DNA of 64,000 bases from Cercis canadensis (Eukaryota; Streptophyta; Magnoliopsida; Fabales; Fabaceae), in contig QAOA01001288.1 in the NCBI GenBank assembly GCA_003255065.1, positions 1,061,238 through 1,125,237 on the forward strand, read 5' to 3'. The notes below the pieces were generated by a model that saw only the letters and a program-made list of their open reading frames with translations, was not told where the DNA came from and ran no database searches. This document shows positions 1-12,400 of the stretch, one piece after another. Position numbers and translations under genes: made by a program. Each line of letters begins with the position of its first letter. Position 1 is the first letter of the stretch.

Positions 1-522
1 GAACCACCATTTTATTTTATAGTTCCAGGTTATTAAAAAAAAATTCCTTCAATTTTATATAGGAACTGGCTCTTGCATCATCTTAAACTTTAACCACTTT
101 TTTTGGGTAAAATAAACCTTAACCACTTAAATAAAAATAATTAATTATAAATTAATAGGTGATTTGTATAAGAATTTATAATTCAGGTCAAATATGCTCA
201 AGGCTAACCTTTGATCTTGAGTATGATTCTCCGAATTTTTTGAATGCAACCGTCACAATGCAATCTGATCTTCAAAACCACCGTACTCTGAACAATAAAT
301 TAATGACTAGTCGTTAGTAAATTCAAATAAAATTTAACATACGCGTAGAAAATGTTTTTTTAAAAAAGGAATAAATTCTTTTTTTAAATGAAATAAGCGT
401 GCATGAAAAAGTCACGCTTTTCTAACTTCCAACTCAATCAATACGGAAATTGAAGATTGACTTGAATGAAATTTACGCTTTATTTCGCTAGTTCTTACTG
501 GGAATTGGCTTAGTGTTATTAC
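1..522. other. Presumed HIPP intron 3, no coding signal
   Basis: AT-rich sequence left of the last visible HIPP exon. It shows no second HMA domain or other recognisable coding segment on either strand. It is read as the start of an intron that continues past the window edge. Confidence 0.5.
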
Positions 523-1233
523 CTCCTTTGGTTTTTTATCTTCGGCTTTTTTGTTATCGGCTTTCTTGTCGTCGGCCTTCTTCTCCGATTTCTCGTCTGG
601 CTTTTTATCGCCGCCGGCATCTTTCTTAGGTTGAGGGGAGATGAGTTCCACCTTCTTCTTCATTTTCTCCGCCAGCTTATCTCGGACCTTGGTGGGGTCC
701 ACCTTGCCAATCACCGTGAGTTTGTTAGAGGGTACATCGGCCTTTACGTCTTCGACACCTGCATATCCACAACCAACTCCGCCGATTAAGCCTCAATTCG
801 CCATTTCAAATTCAATTGACAAATGACAACCCTATTATTCTATTAAATTTTCCAATTCAACCTCAAAAGAAAGACTGAAATTGACAAAAATAAATTGGAT
901 GATTAATGGTGAGAATTTTCAGATTCAAATTAATTTTTACTACCTTCGAAATGCCGAACGGCCCGTTTGATCTTCTTAGCGCATCCCTCGCAATGCATGT
1001 CAAGCTTTAAAACGATGGGAACTGGACCATCGTCTTTCTTGGCTCCCCCCTCGGGCTTCTTCTCGGTCTTGGGCTCTTCTTTTTTCTGCCATAAACGACA
1101 CAAAAGAAAAATGCGTCAGATCAAAATGCAATTTGTGGAATCAAAATCTTTTCGACACTAAGAAGGATTGCGTGATTGAGTTTGGTGTTAAAGGAAGTGA
1201 GGGAGACAGAAAATTAAAGCTAACCTCTCCCAT
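523..1233 (-). CDS. Heavy-metal-associated isoprenylated plant protein (HIPP), 5' part, cut by the window edge
   Basis: Three coding exons are seen on the minus strand: 1225-1233 (only MGE), 944-1085 and 523-758. All junctions are GT-AG and the 129 codons are in frame. The protein starts MGEKKEEPK, followed by a lysine-rich linker. An HMA domain spans about residues 25-90, with the metal-binding motif MHCEGC (Cys35, Cys38) and a beta strand around NKLTVIGKVDP. A Lys/Asp/Glu-rich spacer (residues 92-129) follows and ends at PKE, just before a GTAATA donor. HIPPs of this type normally carry a second HMA domain and a C-terminal CaaX box; neither is in bases 1-522, so they must lie to the left or be lost. 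Known role of the family: metallochaperone-like binding of soft metals, membrane-anchored by prenylation. The family call is firm; completeness is unknown. If the last donor is not used, the frame runs on to 412 with unrelated residues. Confidence 0.9.
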
Positions 1234-1327
1234 TTGGTATGAGGAAATGATACTCTACTAATGTGTATTTTGATTGCAATGATTTTTCTGGTTGTATCTA
1301 GAGTGTGAAAATGGAAGCAAAGAAGGG

Positions 1328-1337
1328 AATATATAAA
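1328..1337 (-). promoter_or_regulatory. Candidate TATA box of the HIPP gene
   Basis: On the minus strand the sequence reads TTTATATATT, about 95 bases upstream of the ATG at 1233. That spacing fits a plant core promoter with a short leader. A GACGTGTC motif, resembling an ABA-response or G-box core, lies further upstream near 1560. Both are motif matches only. Confidence 0.4.
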
Positions 1338-1952
1338 GAGAGGGGTCAAGGGACTGAAAGGCTGGGTAGTTGGTTAGTCAAGATGTGGTATGTGCTATGT
1401 ATGCGGATGATGCATGTGTATGGTATAGGAATGTATATTATGAGGGCAATGTGAAATAAATTATAATTTAGATGGTTTCTGGTGTTGCCGCCAGGTTGGA
1501 CTTATGCTTGTCGATAAACGACGGCATCGTTACTCCATCATCTAATTCTGACTGGACCCTGACGTGTCATTTGAAATAACTAAACTAACCCTCATAAATT
1601 TTTCTTGCTACAATTTATTCCGGGATTGCAAAATATCCCCCTTCCGCCGTTGAATTCGGCGAAAAGCGAATTAAAAGTATCCGCTGGGAACTTGAAAATT
1701 TCAGCGTCGCCATATTTTATCGCCCACGGTCAGTTTTGTGTTGTTATGGGCATTTATCTAACTCCTACCTCTTTTATTAGAGTTGACAAAATGGGTTTGT
1801 CGGCTCGGCTCGATTTTTTTTTAAAATAAAAGTATATTATATATATATAAAAATATTTTTATTTTGTAATGAACATAAAATTTAATCATATATCTTTAAA
1901 TATAAAATGAAATTTTATTAATTAAATAAGTTAGTACTTTTATATATATCTT

Positions 1953-2130
1953 TTTTTTGGTTTTTCACCGGTGTTCAAGTTTTGCCCGACTAATCCAGTC
2001 TTGAGCCGAAAAGGACCATAAGGGCGGCAAAGCTCTCCTAACAAATGTAGCTGCATACCCAAAGGCTCGAACCCAAGACTCTTGGTTAAGCTAGAACACC
2101 CCCTTACCAAACGATCTACATGCTTGTTGG
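1953..2130 (-). mobile_element. tRNA-derived SINE with target-site duplication
   Basis: The unit is about 180 bp. Read on the minus strand it begins near CCAACAAGCATG. It has a pol III box-A-like stretch (TAGCTTAACCA) and a clear box B (GGTTCGAGCC), and it ends in a short A run (T run on the plus strand at 1951-1958). It is flanked by a 20-bp direct repeat, 1932-1951 and 2131-2150, with one mismatch. Internal promoter, 3' A tail and long target-site duplication together identify a SINE. Its exact family was not assigned. Confidence 0.82.
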
Positions 2131-2150
2131 TAGTACTTTCATATATATCT

Positions 2151-4818
2151 CAATCTCACTCTTATAATTTTACCTCTTTATAAATTTATAATATACTAGT
2201 GAAATGCATGATTCTATATTTTTCAAATGAAAAATTATCTCTACATACATGAATATATATGTGTATTTTGAATATAATTTATATATTTTCAAATATTATC
2301 ATGATTCATGCTTATAAAACTAGCTCAAATAAATTATAATCTAATTGTGTAGCAAAAAAAAAAAATTAATTAAAAAAAAGTCAGGCCAATTGGGTCGAGC
2401 CCGGGCCAGCCCAATTTCAAACTTAACGAGCTAATCGAATCAATTTTTTTAGGTCAGTATTTTCATAACCCAATCTAACCTTAACACCAAGTTATACATG
2501 CTAATTCATTAGGCCAGACCCATTTTATGACCTCTACTTTTTATCGCGGAAAAATATTAGAAACAAAAAACTGAATGATTCTTTCAAATGCTTGAGGAAA
2601 GTTGATCCCAGTCAAACCAAAGGAAAAGCTTTAACTACATCCAGAAAATTAGCATAAAAAACATTGTTGTTTTGGTGCAGTGTAATAATAACGTTTTTTC
2701 TGTTTTTTTTTTTTTTTTTAATCTCTATATATTCAGTAGCCCTCTCAAGCATAAGCATGTTTTAAGCTGTAGTACTCCTTGGCAATTAAAAATTTAAAAC
2801 CTTATAAGCGATAGTAGAGGAAAGGAAAAAAGAGATAGCACACATCAAGATAGGGGGCATCCCTTGTTTTAGCTGAATGATATTTATTTGAAACCTGGCT
2901 AAAATGATGTTCATACTTCTACTTTGTAGAAATCGAACCACCCAGTTGTTGGCTAAACTTAGGCCCTAAGTTATTTTGGATTCATTATTTCTTATTGCCA
3001 ATGATGAGACGGTTGTGATTTAGATTCCATCACCATCTCTTTTCTAGTCTAGTTATAAAGAAAACTAAGGTTCGGGTAGAAGTAGTAACTTTAATTATTT
3101 ATAAAGTAAATAAAATGTTCCATTATTTCTCATTGCCAACGATGAGACGGCTGTGATTTAGATTCCATCGCCATCTATTTTCTAGAGATAAAAAAAATTA
3201 AGGTTCGCATAGAATTTTTTTTTTTCGGGTGATAGATAGTAATTTTAATTTTTAAAAACTAAATAGAAATGTTTATCTTAGCTACATTTTTAGTTTTTAA
3301 TACAGATATTAAACATGTGATAATTGTTTAAATCAACTGAAATACTCAAATACCTCATTTTGAAAATAAATTTGTATATTATTTTTCATATTTTAATTTT
3401 TTTCTATATCGATAATGGTGCCATATTTGAGGCCTTCATGAACAAGGGGAAAACTTAAGAAGGAAGATCGTAGATATTTTAGTCATCAACTACAAAAATT
3501 CAACAATTGCACACATTCAACATTTTCAGAAAGATCTGTGTCTTATAGCCAGTGACGTCTTTGTTACAAAATCTTCGAATAAATTCACGAGCTCCAAAAT
3601 TTTGGTCCCCACAGCAGCATGATATTCTTGCAATAACTGGAGATTATTCATAACATGGTTTCCAATCATACGTCATCCAGCGTTGATATCCGGACAGAAA
3701 GCATTTTTCAAAAATTTGGAATACGGCAACATAGCAACGAATGAGGAGGAAAACAAAATATGGAGGAAAAAGAAAAAGGGTTAACAATGAATCAAAATAT
3801 ATATGATATATATATATTACTGCATTTTTCCATAAAAATATATTTCGCACAGATATATATTTTAAATTTTCACTCACTCCAAATCCAAACAGAGGGAGAA
3901 GAGAAGGACAACTTGGGCACTTAGCTGAGTTCCCATTTGGATCGTTAACTAGCAAGGCAGTCTCATCCAATTTTGGTTGTCCATTTCGTAACGCACGCCC
4001 ATGTAATTTGAGTTTTGGATGGCTCTTTAAAATTATCAGAAAAACAAATCAACCAATTGCAGAGAAGCCACAGTCCAAAACACAAAGTCAAGTGCTCACA
4101 CTTTGGCCGTTGCGTTTATGAAACGATCATGTCAATTACAGTCCACTAATTGCGTGTAATATGTTTACACTCAAAAGAGATTGTCCTATTAGTATAACCT
4201 TAGAACCTCAATTATCACGCTGCCGCAGACATGGAATTCATGCACTGTAGCTAGTGTTAAGTGTCTGTATTTTTTAAGCGCAACCTCGTACAAAATACTC
4301 AACCCCAGATAACAAAGCCACTCATGCTTTTAAATGGTACTATGGTAGGGTAGCAACGAAAAAGGTTTATCACATGCAATAACAGAGGGTCTAAATTTGA
4401 CTTTATGGTGTGGCATACGACATTGGTGACGTTACTAAATAAACTCTAATATGAAAATTCCAAACACCTATGCTACTAATGAGTTCGCTTTTTTAAGATG
4501 TTTGATTATCAAGCAAGGGAACTCGGGGGAAGGTGACAAATCTTTTTGCCTTTTAGCCTTGGCTAGTTGTAGCTTATATTGAAGGGAACTGCCTCATGAT
4601 TGTAATGTGGAATCAAAGCTGAGGGAATTGATAGTACTTTGAATTCAATAATAAACTCAGTAAACCAGCTTTAACCACTTCCTCCACTTACGCTCAGCAG
4701 CTTCTGTTATTTCTTTTGTTTCCGTTGTATTTCTGTTATTGTAACAGTCAGGTACAGTTAGCATTCCTTTATTTAAAATTCAAACCACTGGACATATATA
4801 TATATATATATATATATA
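2151..4818. other. Intergenic, AT-rich, no gene seen
   Basis: Apart from the tandem duplication at 2981-3271 and a TA microsatellite just before 4819, I see no gene, RNA gene or recognisable element. The reading frame at 3644-3970 on the minus strand has no family features and AT-driven composition. Confidence 0.6.
2981..3271. repeat. Diverged tandem duplication, two units
   Basis: Unit 1 (about 2981-3117) and unit 2 (about 3118-3271) share a common core, for example GATGAGACGG followed by TGTGATTTAGATTCCATC, and the same downstream order of AAGGTTCG and AATAGAAATG-like segments. Unit 2 has an extra T-rich insertion. Divergence is around ten percent or more by eye. There is no coding potential. 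Confidence 0.7.
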
Positions 4819-5368
4819 GGCTTAATTGTAATTTTGGTCCCCCTATTTTAACCACTTGAACGTTTTGGTCCTCATTCTTTAAAAATGAACTATTGAGTCC
4901 CTCTATATTCATAAAATGTACAAATTTAGTCCATTTATATTTAAGTCAAAATTCTTAAGTTTATTTCAAGGTGTAAAGTTCTCCGATTCATAATCTCACC
5001 GTTCAGATTGAAGAGTTGCGTCTTGTGAATCTTCCCATTAAATTTCAGCTCGATCTAACAGTGAATAAGTCTAAATTTTTGGTTAGATGAAAACTTATAG
5101 TTTTGGTATTTTGGGCTAAGTTTCACCGTTAAATCGAGCTCAAATTTAGTGAGGAGGTTCACAAGATGTAGCCCTTCAATATGAACGGTGGGATTATGAA
5201 TCAAAGAATTTTACACCTTGAAATAAACCTAAGAATTTTGACTTAAAAATAAATGGACTAAACTTGTATATTTTATAAATATAGAGGGATTTAATAGTTT
5301 ATTTTTAAAGAAGGGGGACCAAAATGTTCAAGTGATTAAAATAGAGGAACCAAAATTGCAATTAAGCC
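4819..5368. mobile_element. Mutator-like foldback MITE
   Basis: The element is 550 bp with long terminal inverted repeats that start GGCTTAATTG and end CAATTAAGCC. The arms pair over about 200 bp each (TTTTGGTCC near the left end matches GGACCAAAA near the right; TTTATTTCAAGGTGTAAA matches TTTACACCTTGAAATAAA). It is flanked by identical 9-bp repeats ATATATATA (4810-4818 and 5369-5377), although these lie in simple sequence. Long inverted repeats with a 9-bp duplication are typical of non-autonomous Mutator elements. No transposase is encoded. Confidence 0.75.
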
Positions 5369-5374
5369 ATATAT

Positions 5375-6860
5375 ATACTCTATCCATGAAAAGTAATACA
5401 TATTTTATTTTCTCGTTTAATTCTCTTTATGGTATCAGAGTAATTTTGCTTAATATTACACTAACTTTTTTTTCATGGTAGTCAACAACAACAATACTGC
5501 TTCCTTTATTTCCTTTCCCACTGCTGTAGTGACCCCATCTATTCATCATCAAGGCACCACCCTTATTTTCTTCACCGCTGATCATTTACCCATCAAGCTC
5601 AACCAAACCAACTATGTTTCATGGCGTACTTTAATTGAAACCCCTTTTCCGTGGACATGATCTTATGTCCTCTCTTAATGTAACCAAAACATGTCCCTCT
5701 CCTACTATTGTTTCTGAAGGATTAGTTCTTTCTAATCCTGAATATCATATTAATTTGGGTTCGTCCAGACAAATGTTTGCTTCATGCCATTATTGTGTCC
5801 TTAGAACTTGATGTTCTTCAACTTCTTGGTAAGCCAACCACCTCCAAAGTTGCTTGGGATCATTTAAAAACCCTATATGCTAATCAATCCCATTCCCACC
5901 TCATGTCTCTCAAATAATCTCTTTCTACCACCACACGTGGGTTTGACACTATCAATGAGTACCTGCAAACCATCAAAATTTTGGCTAATGAAATAACTCT
6001 CATGTCTACCCCCTATTGATGAACTTGACATGGTTATCTATGTTTTAATTGGCTTGGATCCTGAGTTCAAGGAAATCGCTGGCCCCATTACAACTAGAGA
6101 TTCTCCAATCACTTTTGCTGAGCTATGTGACAAGTTTGTTGATTTTGAGGGTTATCTCAAGAGAACTGAACACAACAACCCAGTCCTTCTCACTGCCAAC
6201 ATCTCCACACGCACCACCCATCCAGTAAGCCCTCAACCTACTCCAACGCCAGTCCCAATACTTTCTCCTCTCCATTGTCCAATCCTTAAACCATAACCTG
6301 TCAATTATGTTCCAAGCCTAGCCACCCTCCAAACAGATATTTTAAATTTTTTCCTCACCTTCACCCAAAGAAAAATCTTGACCCGTTCTAAATTCCACTC
6401 CCTAGCTCCTTGATTCTGGTGCATTGCACCATGTAACTAATGACTCCACTTCTCTTTCTTTTAAGCATGAGTATCATGACACCGATCACATGGTAGTAGG
6501 TAATGGCTCAAGTTTGTCCATCACCCATCTTGGTTCCACCATTCTCACTTGTCCTAAATCTTAATCTTAATCATGTCTACTATATTCCAAAAATAAAAAA
6601 TAATCTCATATCAATCTCACAATTTTGTCACTCTAATAATGTGTCCATAGAATTCTTACATTCTTCTTTTTGTATAAAGGATTTGATAACGGGAGTGCCT
6701 CTCCTTCACGGTCCGAGTAAGAACAACACTTACTTCCTCCCTGTTAGTGTTGGTTCGTTGTCCTCACCTTGTATCAACATTGCTCATCCTTCATCCTCCA
6801 CCTCATGGCATCACAAATTAGGTTATCCACATTTCAAAGTTCTTAAATAAGTTCAAACTT
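5375..6860 (+). mobile_element. Broken Ty1/copia retrotransposon fragment (fossil)
   Basis: A 5' remnant of a copia-type element. A primer-binding site complementary to initiator tRNA-Met lies near 5442-5453. Gag-like sequence with a NQTNYVSW-type start follows, then a protease-like LDSGA region near 6412, and a pre-integrase stretch with WHHKLGYP near 6805-6830. Integrase, reverse transcriptase, RNase H and the 3' LTR are absent, and the 5' LTR is cut short where the foldback MITE begins. The copy has several breaks and is not functional. Age cannot be dated because no LTR pair remains. Confidence 0.8.
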
Positions 6861-8662
6861 TTACAAATTATCTAAAATTTGTGCACTTAATAACTCAAAA
6901 AGACTTGTATGGTATATAAGTCAAATAATATTGGAGGAATAGCAATATTTCAATTTCTTAATTTCTATTATGCTGTTAGTAGAAAATTTCGTTATTCCCT
7001 TTCCCTCCCTTCACCTATTTATACGTACTAACGAATAATGACTGGGGAATCTTATCCTCACTGTAGGTTTTTTTAGTGGATTTGGTTTAAAGTAAGATAG
7101 TTATTAATTAATGATAGGATTCATATATATGTAAAATATTATTCCTTTGTCAGTCCTGTTTGAAAAAAGCGTTTTTGCTTTTGTTTTGTTTTTCAATTTT
7201 TCACGTGTTATAGAAAGACGTGTTATAGAAAGGCATTTCATTTTTCAAGCTAGAAATTCAAGGGAAGAGAAAAAAAGGGACCAATAGACGATTGAAGACA
7301 ACAGAACGAGGCATGTGACTTCCCGAGGAAAGTTCGGGCACGAGGTAAAGGAGTACTAAAATTTCCATTCAATGGCAAGTGAGCAGATTCTGATCACTTG
7401 GACAGGTGTGTGCCAATGAGAATGGACCAAAACATGTTATCGAGGAAACCGTGTTGCTGCACACATCCTTGATGATTGATTGTGATGACAAATGCGTTTA
7501 ACATGGGCAATTTTCGTCAATAATTTATTTTTCAGAAATTTTATTATACTATATAAATATATCATATTATATTAAAATAATAAGTATATATAATTTTTAT
7601 ATTTTATTAGATATAAAAATAATTTATATTATTTTATCAAATAAATTTAAAAATAATTGACTTATACATATATAATTTATATATTAACTATTCTCATGTG
7701 ATATAATATGCTATATAAATATCAAAAATATTATTTATTTTTAAGTTAGTATTTACTACATTACAATATTTTTTTTTTTTTTTCAAATTTAGTGTATAAT
7801 TAATCTCTCAATTAGAAAACAACCGTACTCTTTTCGTTTTGTTACCCTTTCCTACGTATCGTTCATAATTTCATATAATAGGAGTAGTCCTGTTTTAAAA
7901 GAAAACATCGACTGAAAAAAAATTTCCAAATATTATGACACAATTACTATCTTATGAATTAGCACAATTAAACATTTGAACGGTGAACAATAGGTTATTG
8001 GATCGAATTATGCTAATCAAAATTGTTTGATTTGAATTTTGTTTGTAATATTTTATTAATAAGTATCTATTAATTGCAGTGATTTTGCGTAGAGTAATAT
8101 ACTTAACTCTTAAATCTTAATGTTTGTTTAAAAAAATGGTGATATTAATAACACATTAACATGTAAGAGTCATTAATTCATTCGTGGATTACAGTGCAAT
8201 TTATTGTGATGTTTAACATTTCTAGATTTATAATTAGGTGACTCGTAAAGTACACACCAAATTTTCATTTTTGTTAATTTTTTTTTTTTTTTTGCGTTTC
8301 TAATATTTTTATTATATATATAGTAATGAACAGAGTCATGCTTTCCAATTTATCTAATATGTAATTTATCTTTAAATAAGAGATATAAGGAAATATAAGA
8401 GAAAATAATACAAAATGATATTTTTACATCGATAATAATTGGTTCCAATGATTATTATAGCAACATTTTTTTGAGGAATATAACAAATTTTTGTGTCTAT
8501 TTAGACTATTTTGATGAATTGGTACAATTTATTAAGTATTATAGGTCTGTTTGGGTATTAATGAGACTTTTTTTTTTTAAAAAAAAGAAAGAGTTTGTAA
8601 TCAATTGTCAAAATTTTTTTCCCCTCCTATTCCTTTACATAGTTGTTAATTTTTTTTTTTGG
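6861..8662. other. Intergenic, very AT-rich, no gene seen
   Basis: No coding signal. It contains a perfect 15-bp tandem repeat, ACGTGTTATAGAAAG (7203-7217 and 7218-7232), which includes a CACGTG G-box-like core at 7202-7207. It also holds an old one-armed relative (about 7545-7745) of the hairpin MITE at 8663-9066. Confidence 0.55.
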
Positions 8663-9066
8663 ATTCTATGATACTATATGAATATGTCATACTACACTGA
8701 TGTGATAAATATATGTAAATTTTATATTTTATTAAATATAAATATAATTTATTTTATTTTTTGAAACAAATTTTAAAATAATTAACTTGTACACATTGAC
8801 TATTTTTATATAATATAATATAATATACTACATAAATACTAAAAATATCTAAAAAATTTGGAGATTTCTTAGATACTTTTAGTATTTATGTAGTATGTCA
8901 TACTACATAAAAATAACTAATAAATAAATGACATGTGTACAAGTTAACTGTTTTTAAGTTTGTTTAAAAAATTAAATAAATTATATTTTATATATAATAA
9001 AATATGAAAATTATATATGCTTGATAGATTAGTTTAGTATGACATACTCATGTAGTATCATAGAAT
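8663..9066. mobile_element. AT-rich foldback MITE, near-complete hairpin
   Basis: The 404-bp unit begins ATTCTATGATACTA and ends with its inverse, TAGTATCATAGAAT allowing one change. The arms pair along almost their full length. The centre is a tight hairpin in which ACATAAATACTAAAA pairs with TTTTAGTATTTATGT around 8832-8897. I could not find a convincing target-site duplication, so the superfamily is open. It ends only about 360 bp before the ATG of the histidyl-tRNA synthetase gene and may therefore sit in that promoter. Confidence 0.7.
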
Positions 9067-9426
9067 TTTCGAAAAAACTTTTATTTCTTTTTGATGCTCT
9101 TTTTCAACCGTCTATTATTATTATTTTTTTTTTCTGCTCGAATTTTGAACCACCTTATCAGCATCACAATCACGGGCCTACTTATAGTTTTGGCAACCCG
9201 GAAAGGATCTTCTTATGGGCTCTTCGAGTTGTCCTAACATTGCGTTTTTTATTTTTCTTTTCGGTCTTTAAGTTCACATCACATTTCGTATCTCCCGGGT
9301 GTGGAGGCTTTCGGCCCAAAAACTCTAGCTGAAGAAGGCCCGCGAATCCAAACACTTACCCGCGTTGTAAGTAGCAGTCTAGCTAGTCAGAGTGCGAGAG
9401 CGCTCTTTTCCTCACAGACTAGAACA

Positions 9427-12400
9427 ATGCCTGCAACTCCAATTCCATCTTCTTTCCTTATCCTCCAACCACGCTTCAATTTCAACTTTAAACCTATATT
9501 CCAATCCCTTAGCTACCAATTTTCATCTTCTTCTGTCGCATTCAATCGCGCTCGTAATTTCTCCATCTCCAGAATCCCATTTACTTCAAATGCTAGAGTT
9601 CACTCTACCTTATCACAAGCGACAGCAACCGAGTCTCCGAGCGACAATGGGAGTGGCGGTGGTAGGTCAGGTGCGTTATCTCCTGGTCCAGTCACCGGAG
9701 ATGTGCAGAAAATCGACGTAAACCCTCCCAAGGGGACACGGGATTTCCCGCCCGAAGACATGCGTGTGCGAAACTGGCTCTTCAACAATTTCAGAGAGGT
9801 AATTGATTGATACCTAATTTACATCTTGGCTTCAATAGTGCGGTTTATTTTTATTTTCTCTTGGAATTTTTCCTCCCAGGTTTATTTTATTTTATTTTTT
9901 TGAGGTTTAGGTTTCACGGTTGTATGGGTTCGAGGAGGTTGATTTTCCGGTGCTCGAGTCAGAGACATTATTCGTTAGGAAAGCAGGGGAGGAGATTAAA
10001 GACCAGGTAACTGTTTTGCTTTATTGTTTATTTTAGCAGTTAAAAAGAGCACTAAATGTATGAACTACAGCCCGATGAATATACTGATTTGTGAGTTTAA
10101 AAGAATTAGCTCTTAAACTACTCAATATTAAAGCTTCACAGACACTTCTAACTCCCAATTTTAATTGAAATGACATATAACCGGTCAGATTATCTATGCA
10201 GACAATGTAAATGCCTAAAATAGTCATGCTTTAAGTGTTGGTTTCCATATTAGGTGGGAAAAATTAGCGTGTCTAATCGCTTAAGGTGCTCTTCAAACCT
10301 AATCTGGTAGCTTGCGTAAGAGAGTTGTTGGGACTCAAAGTGACTTAATGCTATTTCCAAGATATGATGCTACCAAACAATAGTTGTCTAATTTGTACTT
10401 TAAAGTCACCAGTACGAATGATTCTATCTGAAAGGGTCCCCCACATCGTGTTTCGTATTAGACATGATGGGTTTTTACATTATTCTACTCCTTGTATCCA
10501 TTAGTAACTAACATTTTATCAAGATAAAGCTAAGATGAGGCCTTGAGGTGTTTGGACGATAGTCAATGAATTTATTTCTCCTAGAAGTGGGGCCATTTTT
10601 TTAAAGTATTGCAGACCTGTGCATGAATGTATTCATAGGTGATAGTGTGTATAGGACAGCAAAAGTCTTCCTGCAGTGGTTGGCTTGTACTTTTGATGGC
10701 AAATGTGACACAGAAAACAGCTTGCTTGTAGCTTGTTGGAAAAAAGAAAATCAGCTTTTAAATGTGATAGAATCTGTACACTTCAATTGTGCAGCTTTAT
10801 TGTTTTGAAGATAGGGGTAATCGACGTGTTGCATTGAGGCCAGAACTCACTCCTTCTTTGGCAAGGCTGGTGATACAGAAAGGGTATTAGTATTCATTTT
10901 GACCTGTTTATTTTATATTTTTGTATAATTTTTAGCAGTTTCTAAGTTAAGTCTATGTTAGAAAGCTTTCAGTTTAACCAATATAACTACAGAAGAGTTT
11001 TATATCTGGATGCCAAATTCTGATCTTCATGTTTGTTTCCCTATATCCAGAAAATCTGTATCCCTCCCATTGAAGTGGTTTACTGTTGGACAATGTTGGC
11101 GGTATGAGAGAATGACAAGGGGGCGTCGTCGTGAGCACTATCAGTGGAACATGGATATTATTGGTGTCCCTGGGGTAATGGTACGTGTTGTGAGTTAACA
11201 CACTCTTTGAAGTAATCAGCTGCTCTCTTTCTGGTTAAATGTTTCACTATCAATCCAGTAAGCATGGCATTGGTTTATAGTTTATAAATTTTAAATGTTT
11301 TAGTATAGCAGTTCAGCTGTAATATCCATTTGGAAACCTTCCCTTTTTGCTTATTCCCCTCCTTCATAACAGAGGAACTTGCTCCTCTATTAGTAGTGGA
11401 AGTACAATGTAATGAGAATTTCAGAATGGTCCTCATAACATAGCCATGAAAATTTAGTTTTTGATATTGACTTGTAAACATGCTTCCTTGGTTGAACTGG
11501 CATGGTTGGTTCACATTATTTACCTTGTTTCGTAATGTTGAATGGTGGTACAATGAAATAATTGAATGCCTTGGATTCTAATCTTTTGTATGAATTTCCT
11601 CATCTAGTTTCTTATTTTTATGTTATAGGCCGAAGCAGAACTCATTTCTTCTATTGTCACCTTGCTCAAGCGGGTTGGAATCACAAAATCAGATGTTGGA
11701 TTTAAGGTTTCAAGCCGAAAGGTGTGAAACTTCTTTCTTTATACAATGATGTACATAGAGGCCTTGAGTCAGAGGCATTTTCCCATGTCAAGAGTTAGAT
11801 ATACAAGGGGTTTGTTTTAGTTAATCTCACTTGAGATGCAATATGTCGTGTGTGTTCTTAAGAAGCCCTTAACAAAATTACTGTTTGCTTTCCTAGGAGG
11901 TGTTGCTGGCTTGAATTTTTAACGAATATGAATCTAAAGATCATATTCTTACTTGTCAAATGTATGAAACAGTGAATGCATCAAACAACTTTTAGCTGTG
12001 TGCTTCATTGCTGTTGAAAAGGCATGGAAATTCAAATAGTGGATATAGCATTACAGGCACTGGTAGAGGATTGAAGGTTCATCTATAACATTGTTGTCAA
12101 AGCCTATTGCATTGACTTGGCTGGGTTTATCAGGAGTACAATAGATCAATGCTCTTTTACAATATTAGAAATCTAGTCTGTGCTGAGCTTGTTATTGAGG
12201 ATTCTTTTAGGTGTCATACATGCTTTTCTTTGCGTAGTAAGATTAATCTAGAGTATGTTGTGAAGTGTAATAATTGTGATCCACAGTTTTTATATGTGAC
12301 TAGTTTCACCTTTGTTCGTAAAATAATCTGCATCTGGTTTATAAACAGTGTTTAGTTATTACATCTGAATTTATTCAGGTAACCCTAGGTATTACTCTGG

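Noticed and set aside
9301-9426. Upstream extension of the synthetase frame from a GTG
   Set aside because: Plant nuclear genes start at ATG. The ATG at 9427 gives a typical transit peptide and the expected length.
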